In this document: positions 1 through 9,070 of the stretch, one piece after another | Layout of the letters: each line of letters starts with the position of its first letter | Numbering within the stretch: position 1 is the stretch's first letter | Source of the DNA: Campylobacter concisus | Lineage (GTDB): Bacteria > Campylobacterota > Campylobacteria > Campylobacterales > Campylobacteraceae | Length of the DNA: 64,000 bases | NCBI RefSeq assembly: GCF_003048575.1 | Contig: NZ_PIRZ01000003.1 | Coordinates: 186,001-250,000, forward strand | Direction of reading: 5' to 3' | Translations under genes and position numbers: made by a program | The notes under the pieces: model-generated | The model's database searches: none | The model's input: only the letters and a program-made list of their open reading frames with translations | Told to the model about the DNA's origin: nothing

Positions 1-2113
1 CTGTTATATCTATGTAAATTTCGTTAGTATCGCAGATTAAAATTTTTGGTTTATCGTTTAAATTTTTATTCATAATATCAGCTTCGCCTAAGCAAAGTAG
101 CCTTGTAATGCTTAACGGAGTTAGCGGATCTTTTAAAATGAGCGGATTTTTAATATCTTGGCCTTGCTTATTGGTGTTTCTTAAAAATATAGCATCATAA
201 TTTTTTGTAATAGATGGACTAGTGCTTGTTAGCATATCTACTTTGAGCCCAAGGTCTTTTGTAGTCTGCTCAAAAGCTTCGTTGTAAGCGACATTTACAT
301 CTTGCAAGAATGCTAATTTATGATTGCATTTTATATCAAAGTCTTTATAGTTTGATGTTGTTTTAAAGATGACTACAAATTTAAACTCATTGCCAATACT
401 TGGAAATGAGTTAATCTCCAGCTTACTTTCTAAATTTTTTAAATAAATTTGAGCGATTTTTAGATAAAACTCGCTCTCATCATTATTTAAGCTATTCTCA
501 TCATCTGAAAATATATCTGAAATTTGCTTTTCACTCATGGCAGCTGAGCTATTTTTTATGCTAAAGCTTACAGAACAAAGTCCGCTTCTATCAAACTCTT
601 TTTGAACTTTTTTGATAGCGATGATAATGTTTTGATGTCTTAAAGACATTGATAAAGATGCCAAAAAGATAGAGTTAAATGCGGTTTTTAATGAATTTAG
701 ATTTCCTTCTAGTTCATTTGTAAGGCTTGGATCAAGGTAGCTTATAAAATTTATCTTTTTGCTTTGCGAATAGACAATGTTTGCTTGCAAAATTTCTTCA
801 AAGCTTTTTTGAGGATCAAATATCTCGGTTTTATTGCATTCGCTATATTTTTTAACATTTGAGATATTTTTAGCATTGTTATAAAGCGAAGTCATGATAT
901 TTGCTTTTTTTTCTATCGTGTCTATAAATACTTGCTTTTTGCTATTATTTGTTTCTATTTTTAAAGCCGCGGTCGATGTAAAAATTTCTTTATTAATAGA
1001 CTCTAGCTTCTTGCTCACTGATAAAATATATCTATCTTTTATCTGAAAAAAGCTGCTATCTTTTATATAGGTTTCTTTTAGATCTTCATAAGTTTTTATG
1101 AGCTTTGATATCGCGTTATCCGCACTTATCTCTTTTGATGATAGGATATAACTCGATATGTATTTTGACTTATCGATAAGTATCTTTAAAAATTTCAACC
1201 TAGCAGAAATACCAAGCAAAGATAAAATGAGCAAGCCACAAAGCAAAAACTCAAAAAAGGTCTTTATACCAAAGCTTATTTTCTCGCTCTTGGTAAGTTC
1301 TAACAGCTCATTTTTTATATTTATGGCACTATCTAATAAAAGTATAAATTTATCATCTTCATACTGTTTGATTAAGATGATATCTTCGATATTTAGTTTT
1401 TCAGAAAATGCGATCTTGGCTTTAGTTTCTCTTATTTTTTTAGCTTGATAGTTGGCTTCAAACTGATTAAAGTCTTTGTAAATATTCTCTTTTAGCTCAC
1501 TTTTTGGAAGCATATCAAGATTTGGCGTGTTGTCCTTTACGGAATATATATTTTCTCTCACATTACTATTTATTGAAAATAAAGGGCCATTTATAAAGAT
1601 ATTTTTTACGTAGTATTTGGTGTTGTTTGCTAAAGAGAGTTGATTGTAAATTTTACTTAAAGTTGCGGCATAAGCTTTTATTATAAGCGGAAAGTCTCGG
1701 TCTAAATCTTGTTTAAAATCGCTATCTATTTCTCCATTTATATTTTGGAAAAATTCGTAAAATAGTTCATCAAATTTATCATTTTGGTTAAGATTTGCTA
1801 GCAATTCTTTTAATTTATTTATATTTCGTATCTCAGTGCGATCGTCTTTTCTTATAGAATTTATAAATTTTTGTGTATTTTTTAAAGTGTTATCCCGCAA
1901 CCTTCTTATATCTTCTTGGCTTTTGCCTATTAGCGTATCGTGCTCTTGTATTACAGATTTTATAGTTTGAAATACTAAGGATTGTTTATATAGTTTTTCA
2001 TTTAGATCTTTTAGATCTGTAAATTTTTTATAGCTTTCATTTCCGCTATATGCGCAAAAGATCGCTGAAATTATTATTGGCGCTAACAATATATAAAATT
2101 TATTATTTTTCAT
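1..2113 (-). CDS. Degenerate hybrid sensor kinase, C-terminus cut by window start
   Basis: About 704 codons are visible, starting at ATG 2111-2113 and running off the left edge. Translation by eye gives a first membrane segment (about residues 6-20), a large periplasmic helical domain (about 25-280), a second membrane segment (about 283-302), a coiled region, a weak HATPase-like stretch (about 470-560), a receiver-like stretch and the start of another receiver near residue 688 (KPKILICD). I could not find a standard H-box: the expected site reads SVSKKLESINKEI with no histidine. N and G boxes are also not recognisable. The start overlaps the upstream PAS gene by 11 bases, so the two are translationally coupled. 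The two-component architecture is inferred; catalytic activity is doubtful. Confidence 0.6.
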   Translation of the reverse strand, partial: MKNNKFYILLAPIIISAIFCAYSGNESYKKFTDLKDLNEKLYKQSLVFQTIKSVIQEHDTLIGKSQEDIRRLRDNTLKNTQKFINSIRKDDRTEIRNINKLKELLANLNQNDKFDELFYEFFQNINGEIDSDFKQDLDRDFPLIIKAYAATLSKIYNQLSLANNTKYYVKNIFINGPLFSINSNVRENIYSVKDNTPNLDMLPKSELKENIYKDFNQFEANYQAKKIRETKAKIAFSEKLNIEDIILIKQYEDDKFILLLDSAINIKNELLELTKSEKISFGIKTFFEFLLCGLLILSLLGISARLKFLKILIDKSKYISSYILSSKEISADNAISKLIKTYEDLKETYIKDSSFFQIKDRYILSVSKKLESINKEIFTSTAALKIETNNSKKQVFIDTIEKKANIMTSLYNNAKNISNVKKYSECNKTEIFDPQKSFEEILQANIVYSQSKKINFISYLDPSLTNELEGNLNSLKTAFNSIFLASLSMSLRHQNIIIAIKKVQKEFDRSGLCSVSFSIKNSSAAMSEKQISDIFSDDENSLNNDESEFYLKIAQIYLKNLESKLEINSFPSIGNEFKFVVIFKTTSNYKDFDIKCNHKLAFLQDVNVAYNEAFEQTTKDLGLKVDMLTSTSPSITKNYDAIFLRNTNKQGQDIKNPLILKDPLTPLSITRLLCLGEADIMNKNLNDKPKILICDTNEIYIDIT

Positions 2114-2858
2114 GGATACTCTTTTTGCTATATTTTTTGACGATATTTTCTATCTCGATTAGTCTTTTGGTAAAAAGAGACATCTCTTTCATTTTTCCAT
2201 TTTGATTGTTATCTAAAAGAGCGTTAAGCTCATTTGCAAGGTTATTAAGCTTTAAATTTAATGCAGCTTCCCTTATCTCATCTACGTATTTTTTGAGCAT
2301 TATCTCGTCTTTTGCGATTATGGCTGATTGGATCTGGATAAGAATTTCTCTTGCGTTGTGCAAAAATATATTTAAATAGGATGCAAAATCTTTTTTATTT
2401 AAATTTAGTATTTTAAGCGATGTTTCAAACCAGGAATCATCGATAAGTGATTGTGTCTGCGTGTCAAAAAGATACCATGCGTTTAGTTTAAAAACAGGCA
2501 GTCTTAATGTAGGTTTTACTTTTACCGCTGCTATTAGATTTTGGTTGTTTATTATGTCTTGCTTCTCTAAAAGAACGATAAAAAATTTCTCGCCATTTTT
2601 TAAAATAGCATTTTGCAATCTCGCTTCTAGTAAGATCGCACCACCATCTTTTCTTTTTAAATTTACTCTAGCACTATTATCTTTCGTATTTTGTAAAAAT
2701 TCCAAGAAGCTGTAGTTTGTACTTTCTTGGCTTGTTATGACTAGCTCACTTATATCTTTGTATTGCAACAAAAAATCATCTAAACTATCAAAACCCAATA
2801 GCTCAAGTGAATCTTGCGTTATCGCAGATATTTTTAAATTTTCATCATATATTATCAC
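2103..2858 (-). CDS. PAS-domain protein with degenerate Hpt-like C-terminus
   Basis: 251 residues, start GTG at 2858 overlapping the uvrC stop (GTGA), with AAGGAAGG just upstream. Residues 1-100 look like a PAS fold (NLKISAITQDSLELLGFDS; KRKDGGAILLEARL). Residues about 150-245 are helical, and the stretch VDEIREAALNLKLNNLANEL resembles an Hpt helix pair, but the phospho-accepting histidine position holds another residue. There is no membrane segment, so it should be cytoplasmic. It is followed directly by the degenerate hybrid kinase, suggesting a dedicated signalling pair. No family name is recognised with certainty; the domain calls are pattern-based. Confidence 0.7.
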   Translation of the reverse strand: MIIYDENLKISAITQDSLELLGFDSLDDFLLQYKDISELVITSQESTNYSFLEFLQNTKDNSARVNLKRKDGGAILLEARLQNAILKNGEKFFIVLLEKQDIINNQNLIAAVKVKPTLRLPVFKLNAWYLFDTQTQSLIDDSWFETSLKILNLNKKDFASYLNIFLHNAREILIQIQSAIIAKDEIMLKKYVDEIREAALNLKLNNLANELNALLDNNQNGKMKEMSLFTKRLIEIENIVKKYSKKSIHEK

Positions 2859-4672
2859 TTCAAATTTCCTTCTTTGAGTACTGCAAGCTTTTCTGCTACG
2901 CTTTTATTTGTTATTTTTGCCACTTCGTCTAAATTCGCTTCGCTGATTTTATCAAAACTTCCGTAAAAGCTGATTAATTTCGCGATACTGCCCTCAGATA
3001 CGCCAGCTTGCTTTAGAATTGATCTTTGCATATCATTTTTCTGCCTTGTTTTTCTGTGAAAGCTGATGACAAATCTATGGCTTTCATCACGCATTTTTTG
3101 AAAAAACTGAAGCTTTTTATCGCTCGTACTTAGGCTAAAGCTACCATTTTTTGTGTAAATTTTATCCTTTGCCTCGCCCTTTGCGCGGTGAGCTTTGGCA
3201 TCGATCTTCTCTTTTGAAATGGCTATCACATCGACATTTGAGCCACTACTTGCTAAAATTTCACAGGCTAAGTTTAAAAGCACTTCGCCTCCGTCAATAA
3301 CCCAAAGATCAGGCGGGCTAAGCTTGTCAAATCTAAGTGCTCTAGCTGTTAGGCTCTCTTTCATCTGATCGTAGTCGTTTTTAGAGCTTAAGTGCATGTG
3401 GCGGTAGTTTTGCTTCGCCCACTCGCCATGCTCATAGCGCACCATCGCTCCAACGCTAGCCTCACCAAAAAGGTGTGAGTTGTCATATGCCTCGACTACG
3501 TAAGGCGTGTGAGCTAGGTTAAAGTACTCTTTTATCTCATTTAGTAGCTCATTATCGTGCGTTTTTAGGTATTTTTCGATGCTAACTTCAGCGTTTTTGG
3601 TGGCGATCTCACAAATTTTTCGCTTATCGCCTATTTTTGGGCATGCGATATTAAATTTACGTTCGAATCTCTCGTTTAAAATTTCCTCCACCAGCTTGCT
3701 ATCTTCAAAGTCCTCTTGGACGTAAATTTTGGTGCTAATAATAGGCTGACCAGCTATGAAGCTTTTTAAAATAGCCTGCTTATAAGCCTCGTTTATCTCA
3801 TCTTTTTGGGCGTTTTTAGCCTGCGCGATGTCAGTTTTTACTCCAGTTATCTTGCCACTTTGTACGCTAAATCTCACCGCACAGATCATATCGTGCACGC
3901 AAGCGACCGAGTATGCCTCAAAGTCCTCAAGCTTAGCAAGATCGACCTCGACCTTTGTTTGCATATTTTTAAGCGTTTGCATCTTATCTCTAGTCGCGGC
4001 TGCTTGCTCGTAGTCTTCGGCCTTGGCGTAGTTTAGCATGAGCTCTTCAAGGCGAGCGATGAGCAAATTTGGATTTTGTAAGGCCGCGATAGCTTCGTTT
4101 ACGATCTTAGCGTAGTTTTCTTTTGAAATTTTGCCTTCACACGGGGCATAGCAGCGTTTTAGCTGATAAAAAAGGCAGGCTTTTTTGCCTTTGATGCAGG
4201 ATTTTTTCTGAACGAGGTTGAAATTTAGATAAAGTGCCTCAAGCAGCTCGCTAGCTCCACTAAAATATGGCCCAAAATAGCGGATATTCGAGCCTTTTAC
4301 CACCTTTCTAGTGATCTCAAATCTTGGAAAATCATCATTTAAATTTATAAAAATATAAGGGTAGGTCTTGTCGTCACGAAGCAAGATGTTGTATTTTGGC
4401 TTAAGCTGCTTGATGAAAGAATTTTCAAGTATTAGAGCGTCTGCTTCGCTTGGCGTGACGATGTATTCAAGATGCACCGCCTCGCTTATCATCTTTGAAA
4501 TTCTAGGGCTTAGTTTTTCAGCCGGAGCTAGGCTTGGGGTAAATTTAAAGTAGCTTTTGACCCTATTTTTTAAAATTTTGGCCTTGCCAACGTATAAGAG
4601 TCTGTTTTGCGCGTCAAAATACTGGTATACGCCAGGCTCGTTTGGAAGCGTTCTTATCTCGTCTATTAGCAT
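2855..4672 (-). CDS. uvrC: UvrC, excinuclease ABC subunit C
   Basis: 605 residues, the usual size. UvrC joins UvrB on damaged DNA and makes the two incisions of nucleotide excision repair. The N-terminal GIY-YIG nuclease domain is clear (LPNEPGVYQYFDAQNRLLYVGKAK, about residues 9-32), followed by a cysteine-rich strip (KKSCIKGKKACLFYQLKRC), a UvrB-binding UVR motif (YEQAAATRDKMQTLK, about 220-234), the RNase H-like C-terminal nuclease (VEAYDNSHLFGEASVGAMV, and DLWVIDGG) and a terminal helix-hairpin-helix region (ILKQAGVSEGSIAKLISFYGS is its core). It overlaps the upstream DciA-like gene by 7 bases and the downstream PAS gene by 4, so it sits inside a coupled operon. Confidence 0.96.
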   Translation of the reverse strand: MLIDEIRTLPNEPGVYQYFDAQNRLLYVGKAKILKNRVKSYFKFTPSLAPAEKLSPRISKMISEAVHLEYIVTPSEADALILENSFIKQLKPKYNILLRDDKTYPYIFINLNDDFPRFEITRKVVKGSNIRYFGPYFSGASELLEALYLNFNLVQKKSCIKGKKACLFYQLKRCYAPCEGKISKENYAKIVNEAIAALQNPNLLIARLEELMLNYAKAEDYEQAAATRDKMQTLKNMQTKVEVDLAKLEDFEAYSVACVHDMICAVRFSVQSGKITGVKTDIAQAKNAQKDEINEAYKQAILKSFIAGQPIISTKIYVQEDFEDSKLVEEILNERFERKFNIACPKIGDKRKICEIATKNAEVSIEKYLKTHDNELLNEIKEYFNLAHTPYVVEAYDNSHLFGEASVGAMVRYEHGEWAKQNYRHMHLSSKNDYDQMKESLTARALRFDKLSPPDLWVIDGGEVLLNLACEILASSGSNVDVIAISKEKIDAKAHRAKGEAKDKIYTKNGSFSLSTSDKKLQFFQKMRDESHRFVISFHRKTRQKNDMQRSILKQAGVSEGSIAKLISFYGSFDKISEANLDEVAKITNKSVAEKLAVLKEGNLK

Positions 4673-5181
4673 CTTGCCTGCTCATTTTTCTTGAGCAAAA
4701 TTTCTCTTAGCTCTTCAAATTTTTGGTGTATTTGCTCGTCTTTTGCTAAATTTTTAAACTCGCCTTTACTAGCTGGCGCATAAAAGATAGCACCTTGCTC
4801 TTTTTGATTAAAAAATTTTAAAAATTTGCTCACGACAAATCTTATATTTTCTTCTTTTTTGTTCTTTGTATAGTTGATTTCGTTAATAGGTTTTGGAGTA
4901 AGAATACTGTTAAAAACGCTATTTTTATTAAAATTGCAAAAGGTTTTTAATAACCTTTTTATATCATTTATACTACTATCACGCCTAAGCTCTAAAAGCC
5001 CAGTGGGATGAGTAAGAACAAAGGTCAAAACACCTTCTCTAACGTAGCAAAAAGCTATATAAAATCGTTTTGCTTTCCCCATAAGCTCTAAAAGCTGTTG
5101 GCACTCATTTGCCATGCTTAATTTTTCTTTATACAAAGGATTTTCGTGGATAGTATCTATCAAAAATTTAGCGTTTTTCAT
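4666..5181 (-). CDS. DciA-like (DUF721-type) protein, putative
   Basis: 171 residues, first gene of the uvrC operon. Residues about 38-75 (YIAFCYVREGVLTFVLTHPT followed by a helical LELRRDSSINDIKRLLKTF) have the strand-strand-helix layout of DUF721 proteins, whose DciA members help load the replicative helicase in bacteria lacking DnaC. The rest is lysine-rich and not diagnostic. There is no signal peptide or membrane segment. The overlap with uvrC (ATGCTAA) implies coupled translation. The family call is tentative; 'conserved hypothetical protein' is the safe label. Confidence 0.7.
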   Translation of the reverse strand: MKNAKFLIDTIHENPLYKEKLSMANECQQLLELMGKAKRFYIAFCYVREGVLTFVLTHPTGLLELRRDSSINDIKRLLKTFCNFNKNSVFNSILTPKPINEINYTKNKKEENIRFVVSKFLKFFNQKEQGAIFYAPASKGEFKNLAKDEQIHQKFEELREILLKKNEQARC

Positions 5182-5313
5182 GGGCTTATCTTATCATCTT
5201 TTATTTTAATTTTTACTCTTTTTGCATTTAGCGGTTGTGGATATAAAGATGATCCATTTTATGGAAATGCTCCCGTAAAAGAAAAGAAAACTGACAAGAT
5301 AAACAAAATCTAG
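5146..5313 (+). CDS. Small lipoprotein, LptM/YifL-like
   Basis: A 55-codon gene starting at GTG 5146 with a near-ideal ribosome site (AAAGGA at 5135-5140, five bases before the start) and no in-frame ATG. The product has a hydrophobic segment (GLILSSFILIFTLFAFSGCG) ending in a lipobox with cysteine at residue 31, then CGYKDDPFYGNAPVKEKKTD. The short C-G-x-K-x-x-P-x-Y pattern after the lipid cysteine resembles LptM/YifL lipoproteins that assist LptD maturation. Its first 36 bases lie antisense to the start of the DciA-like gene. The ribosome site and lipobox argue that it is real; the function is inferred. Confidence 0.65.
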   Translation: MDSIYQKFSVFHGLILSSFILIFTLFAFSGCGYKDDPFYGNAPVKEKKTDKINKI

Positions 5314-5428
5314 TAAAATTTTCGTATTTAAATAAAAATGTAATGTAAGCTTAATAATTTTAACTAACCTAATTTTTAGGCTCATTTAAGTAATATACCA
5401 AGATTTTTTATTCTACAAGGAGAGTATA

Positions 5429-6817
5429 ATGAGGTTTTTTGGACTTCTAGGCTTGTTTTTCGCGATGGCTTTTGGTGCTGATGGAGAAACCGCAGCTATT
5501 GACTTAACTACTACATGGGCAGGAATTTTATCGCTTATAATTTTTGTTGTTGGATATTTTTTTATAGCAGCGGAAGAAAATTTCCACATTGATAAGGCAA
5601 AACCTGCTATTTTTATCGGTACGTTCATGTTTCTACTTATCGGTATTTATATGCTTATAAATGGCATGGATGTGCATTCGCTTGAACATGAGGTAAATCA
5701 CCTGATTTTAGAGATTGCTCAGATCGTATTTTTCTTGATGGTGGCGATGACATTTATCGAAGCGCTTATAGAAAGAGACGTATTTAACGCACTTAAATAT
5801 AATCTCGTATCAAAAGGCTATACTTATAGAAAGCTGTTTTGGCTAACTGGTGTTTTAGCATTTTTTATAAGCCCAGTAGCTGATAACCTAACAACAGCGC
5901 TTATTCTTTCAACCGTTCTTCTAACGATAGATAGAAATAATACAAATTTCCTAGTGGCTGGCGCAATAAACATCGTCGTAGCAGCAAATGCAGGTGGGGC
6001 ATGGAGTCCATTTGGCGATATCACTACGCTTATGGCTTGGGCTGCTGGAAAAGCACCGTTTGTCGACTTTTTCGCACTTTTCCCAGCATCTATCATAGGT
6101 TGGTTTGTAACGGCATTTTTACTTTCTCGTGTAGTGCCAAGTACTGCACCACATTTTGATGTGGCAAACGAGCCAAAAGTGGTTATGAAAAAAGGTGGCA
6201 AAGCGGTTATCTTTATAGGCGCATTTACTATCTTTTGTGCTGTTATGATGCATCAGCTTTTCCACTTGCCAGCGATGTGGGGAATGATGTTTGGCTTCTC
6301 GCTACTCAGCCTTTATACTTACTATTTCAAAAAAGCTCACAAAAATGAAGAGCCAATGCATGTATTTCACTATATGTCAAAGATCGAAAACAACACACTA
6401 TTTTTCTTCTTTGGAATTTTAGCTGCAGTTGGCGCTCTTCATTTTGCTGGATTTTTAAATTACGCTGTATCACTTTATGATAAATTTGGCTCAACTGCTG
6501 TAAATATTGGCGTTGGCTTCCTTTCAGCAATCGTTGATAACGTCCCTGTTATGTCAGCTGTTTTGAAAGCAAATCCAGCAATGGGAGCTGATGCAGGCGA
6601 GGCAATGAGTCAGTGGCTATTAGTGACACTAACTGCTGGTATTGGTGGTTCGATGATCAGCTTTGGCTCAGCGGCTGGTGTTGGAGTAATGGGTAAATTA
6701 AAAGGAATTTATACCTTTGGTGCACATATGAAATACGCTTGGATGGTGGTTCTAGGATATATCGTATCGATCATTGTTTGGTATGTGCAGTTTGAAATTT
6801 TTCATATCTATTTTTAA
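5429..6817 (+). CDS. nhaD: NhaD-type Na+/H+ antiporter
   Basis: 462 residues, polytopic inner-membrane protein of the ion-transporter (arsenite permease-like) superfamily. NhaD exchanges sodium or lithium for protons and supports salt and pH homeostasis. An N-terminal hydrophobic leader (MRFFGLLGLFFAMAFGAD) precedes roughly a dozen membrane helices. Typical family motifs are ADNLTTALIL (151-160), SPFGDITTLM (193-202) and IVDNVPVMSAVLKANP (about 368-383), which carry the charged residues used in transport, plus the glycine/serine-rich GIGGSMISFGSAAGVGVMG. Start chosen for AAGGAG at 5417-5422. It is 10 bases upstream of guaA and probably cotranscribed. Confidence 0.93.
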   Translation: MRFFGLLGLFFAMAFGADGETAAIDLTTTWAGILSLIIFVVGYFFIAAEENFHIDKAKPAIFIGTFMFLLIGIYMLINGMDVHSLEHEVNHLILEIAQIVFFLMVAMTFIEALIERDVFNALKYNLVSKGYTYRKLFWLTGVLAFFISPVADNLTTALILSTVLLTIDRNNTNFLVAGAINIVVAANAGGAWSPFGDITTLMAWAAGKAPFVDFFALFPASIIGWFVTAFLLSRVVPSTAPHFDVANEPKVVMKKGGKAVIFIGAFTIFCAVMMHQLFHLPAMWGMMFGFSLLSLYTYYFKKAHKNEEPMHVFHYMSKIENNTLFFFFGILAAVGALHFAGFLNYAVSLYDKFGSTAVNIGVGFLSAIVDNVPVMSAVLKANPAMGADAGEAMSQWLLVTLTAGIGGSMISFGSAAGVGVMGKLKGIYTFGAHMKYAWMVVLGYIVSIIVWYVQFEIFHIYF

Positions 6818-6827
6818 AAGGTTATAA

Positions 6828-8360
6828 ATGAACAATACGATTATAGTTTTGGATTTTGGTTCGCAGTACACTCAGCTAATAGCTAGAAGGCTAAGAGAAG
6901 AGGGCGTCTACACTGAAATTTTGCCATTTAATGCAAAGCTTAGTGAGATAAAGGCGAAAGAGCCAAAAGGTATCATTTTAAGTGGCGGCCCAGCTAGTGT
7001 TTATGCTAAAGATGCTTATTTTTGTGATAGTGGTGTCTTTGGGCTAAACATCCCTATACTTGGCGTTTGCTACGGCATGCAACTACTTGCTCACACGCAT
7101 GGGGCTGAGGTTTTGGCGGCTGATCAAAAAGAGTACGGCAAGGCAGAGCTTAACGTTATTAAAGAGCATGAGCTATTTAAAGATACACCTTCAAAACAAA
7201 TCGTATGGATGAGTCATAGTGACTACGTAAAGGACTTGCCAGAGGGCTTTGAAGTGATCGCTATTAGTGAAAATTCGCCTTATTGTGCTTTTGGCGATGA
7301 TAAACGAAAATTTTATGCGATCCAGTTTCACGCAGAGGTGCAACACAGCGAGTATGGCACGCAAATTTTAAAGAATTTTGCTAAATATATTTGCGGCTGC
7401 GAGAGCACGTGGAACATGGGAAGCTTCGCTAAAAATAAGATAGAAGAGATCAGAAAAATAGTGGGCACTCACAAGGTGCTTTGTGCAGTTAGTGGCGGTG
7501 TGGATAGCTCTGTAACTGCGGCACTTTTAGCAGCTGCTGTGCCTGAAAATTTGATCCTTGTCTTTGTTGATAACGGACTTCTTAGAACAAACGAAAGAGA
7601 GCAAGTTGAAGCTACATTTAGAACAAAGCTTGGCGTTGAGCTAGTTAGCATAGACGCGAGCGAGATCTTCCTTGGCCGCTTAGCTGGTGTGATAGATCCT
7701 GAGAAAAAACGCAAGATCATAGGTGAGACCTTTATAGAAATTTTTGAGCAAGAGGCCAAAAAGCATGGTGATGTGAAATTTCTAGCTCAAGGCACTCTTT
7801 ATACTGATATCATCGAAAGCTCAGTTGTTGGCTCAAGCAAGACGATAAAGAGCCACCACAACGTTGGAGGTTTGCCTGATTGGATGACTTTTGAGCTTAT
7901 TGAGCCACTAAGAGAAATTTTTAAAGACGAGGTTAGAAAGCTAGGCCTTGAGCTTGGACTAAGCCGTGATTTAGTATTCCGCCATCCTTTCCCAGGACCG
8001 GGCCTTGCGATCCGCATCATGGGCGAGGTAAATAAACCAAGCCTAGAGCTACTTCGCAAAGCTGACGTGATCTTGCGCGATGAGCTAAAAAGTACTGGCT
8101 GGTATAACAAAACTTGGCAGGCGTTCTGCGTGCTTCTAAACGTAAATTCAGTCGGCGTAATGGGCGATAACCGCACCTATGAAAACGCCGTTTGCGTGCG
8201 CGTAGTGGATGCTAGCGACGGCATGACGGCTAGCTTCTCACGCCTACCGTACGACCTGTTAGAAAACGTCTCTCGCCGCATCATAAACGAAGTAGACGGC
8301 ATCAACCGCGTAGTTTACGACATCTCGAGCAAACCGCCTGCAACGATAGAGTGGGAATAA
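6828..8360 (+). CDS. guaA: GMP synthase (glutamine-hydrolysing)
   Basis: 510 residues. It converts XMP to GMP using ATP and glutamine, the last step of guanine nucleotide synthesis. The N-terminal class I amidotransferase domain has the triad Cys81 (GVCYGMQ), His168 and Glu170 (FHAEV). The ATP pyrophosphatase domain has the P-loop SGGVDSS (222-228), and the C-terminal dimerisation domain ends in the family-typical KPPATIEWE. The start follows AAAAGGTTATAA. The last few hundred bases become clearly richer in G+C than the first part, continuing into the next gene, which hints at recombination. The next gene starts one base after the stop. Confidence 0.98.
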   Translation: MNNTIIVLDFGSQYTQLIARRLREEGVYTEILPFNAKLSEIKAKEPKGIILSGGPASVYAKDAYFCDSGVFGLNIPILGVCYGMQLLAHTHGAEVLAADQKEYGKAELNVIKEHELFKDTPSKQIVWMSHSDYVKDLPEGFEVIAISENSPYCAFGDDKRKFYAIQFHAEVQHSEYGTQILKNFAKYICGCESTWNMGSFAKNKIEEIRKIVGTHKVLCAVSGGVDSSVTAALLAAAVPENLILVFVDNGLLRTNEREQVEATFRTKLGVELVSIDASEIFLGRLAGVIDPEKKRKIIGETFIEIFEQEAKKHGDVKFLAQGTLYTDIIESSVVGSSKTIKSHHNVGGLPDWMTFELIEPLREIFKDEVRKLGLELGLSRDLVFRHPFPGPGLAIRIMGEVNKPSLELLRKADVILRDELKSTGWYNKTWQAFCVLLNVNSVGVMGDNRTYENAVCVRVVDASDGMTASFSRLPYDLLENVSRRIINEVDGINRVVYDISSKPPATIEWE

Positions 8361-8361
8361 G

Positions 8362-8964
8362 ATGAAACAAATCTGCATCATTTTAGCGCATCCTTACGAG
8401 AGAAGTCTAAATGCGGCTATTGCAAACGTAGCAGCAGAAAAGCTGCAAAATAGCGGCTACGAAGTTAAATTTCACGATCTATATAAGGAGAAATTTAATC
8501 CGATCCTTAGCGGTGCCGAGCTCGTGAGCGATGAAAGCGACGACGAGCTGTTAAAGGCGCATCAAAAAGATATCGTAAGCGCTCACGGTATCGTGATCGT
8601 TCATCCAAATTGGTGGGGCGAGCCGCCAGCCATCCTAAAGGGCTGGATCGACCGCGTGCTAAGGCAAGGAGTAGCTTACGATTTTGCGCCGGGCGATAAC
8701 GGCGGCGGGCTTCCGATAGGGCTTTTAAAAGCTGAAGCCATCGTAGTCTTTAACACATCCAATACCCCAGAGACCAGAGAAAACGAGATATTCGGCGATC
8801 CGCTGGAAAGAATTTGGAAAAGCTGCATTTTCGATTTTTGTGGCGTGAAAACCTTTGAGCGGCTGATGTTTAGAGTGGTCGCAGACAGTGACGAAGCTAA
8901 GCGAAAGGTCTGGTTAGAACAGGTCAAAGGGGTGCTAGATAGACGCTTTCCTGGGCTTACGTAA
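8362..8964 (+). CDS. NAD(P)H quinone oxidoreductase, MdaB/KefF-like flavoprotein
   Basis: 200 residues, a flavodoxin-fold NAD(P)H:quinone reductase family member. The FMN-binding start (ICIILAHPYERSLNAAI) and the signature HPNWWGEPPAILKGWIDRVL followed by GVAYDF are typical. Such enzymes reduce quinones by two electrons and limit oxidative stress. There is no signal peptide, so it is cytoplasmic. It begins one base after guaA, without a strong ribosome site of its own, implying coupling. Base composition is strikingly G+C-rich compared with the rest of the window (codons such as CCG, GCG, GGC), consistent with import from a higher-G+C relative. The exact substrate is unknown. Confidence 0.88.
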   Translation: MKQICIILAHPYERSLNAAIANVAAEKLQNSGYEVKFHDLYKEKFNPILSGAELVSDESDDELLKAHQKDIVSAHGIVIVHPNWWGEPPAILKGWIDRVLRQGVAYDFAPGDNGGGLPIGLLKAEAIVVFNTSNTPETRENEIFGDPLERIWKSCIFDFCGVKTFERLMFRVVADSDEAKRKVWLEQVKGVLDRRFPGLT

Positions 8965-9070
8965 ATTTGTAAAAAAATGGCTTAAATTTGCCTAAAAGAG
9001 ATAACCTTTATCAACAAATCCTCCGAAAATTTTAGCTACAATGACGCGTAAATTTACGAAAGGAAGAAAA

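Noticed and set aside
9041-9070. Upstream start for the bicupin gene
   Set aside because: The added residues are basic and lack a ribosome site, while ATG 9071 has AGGAAG at proper spacing.
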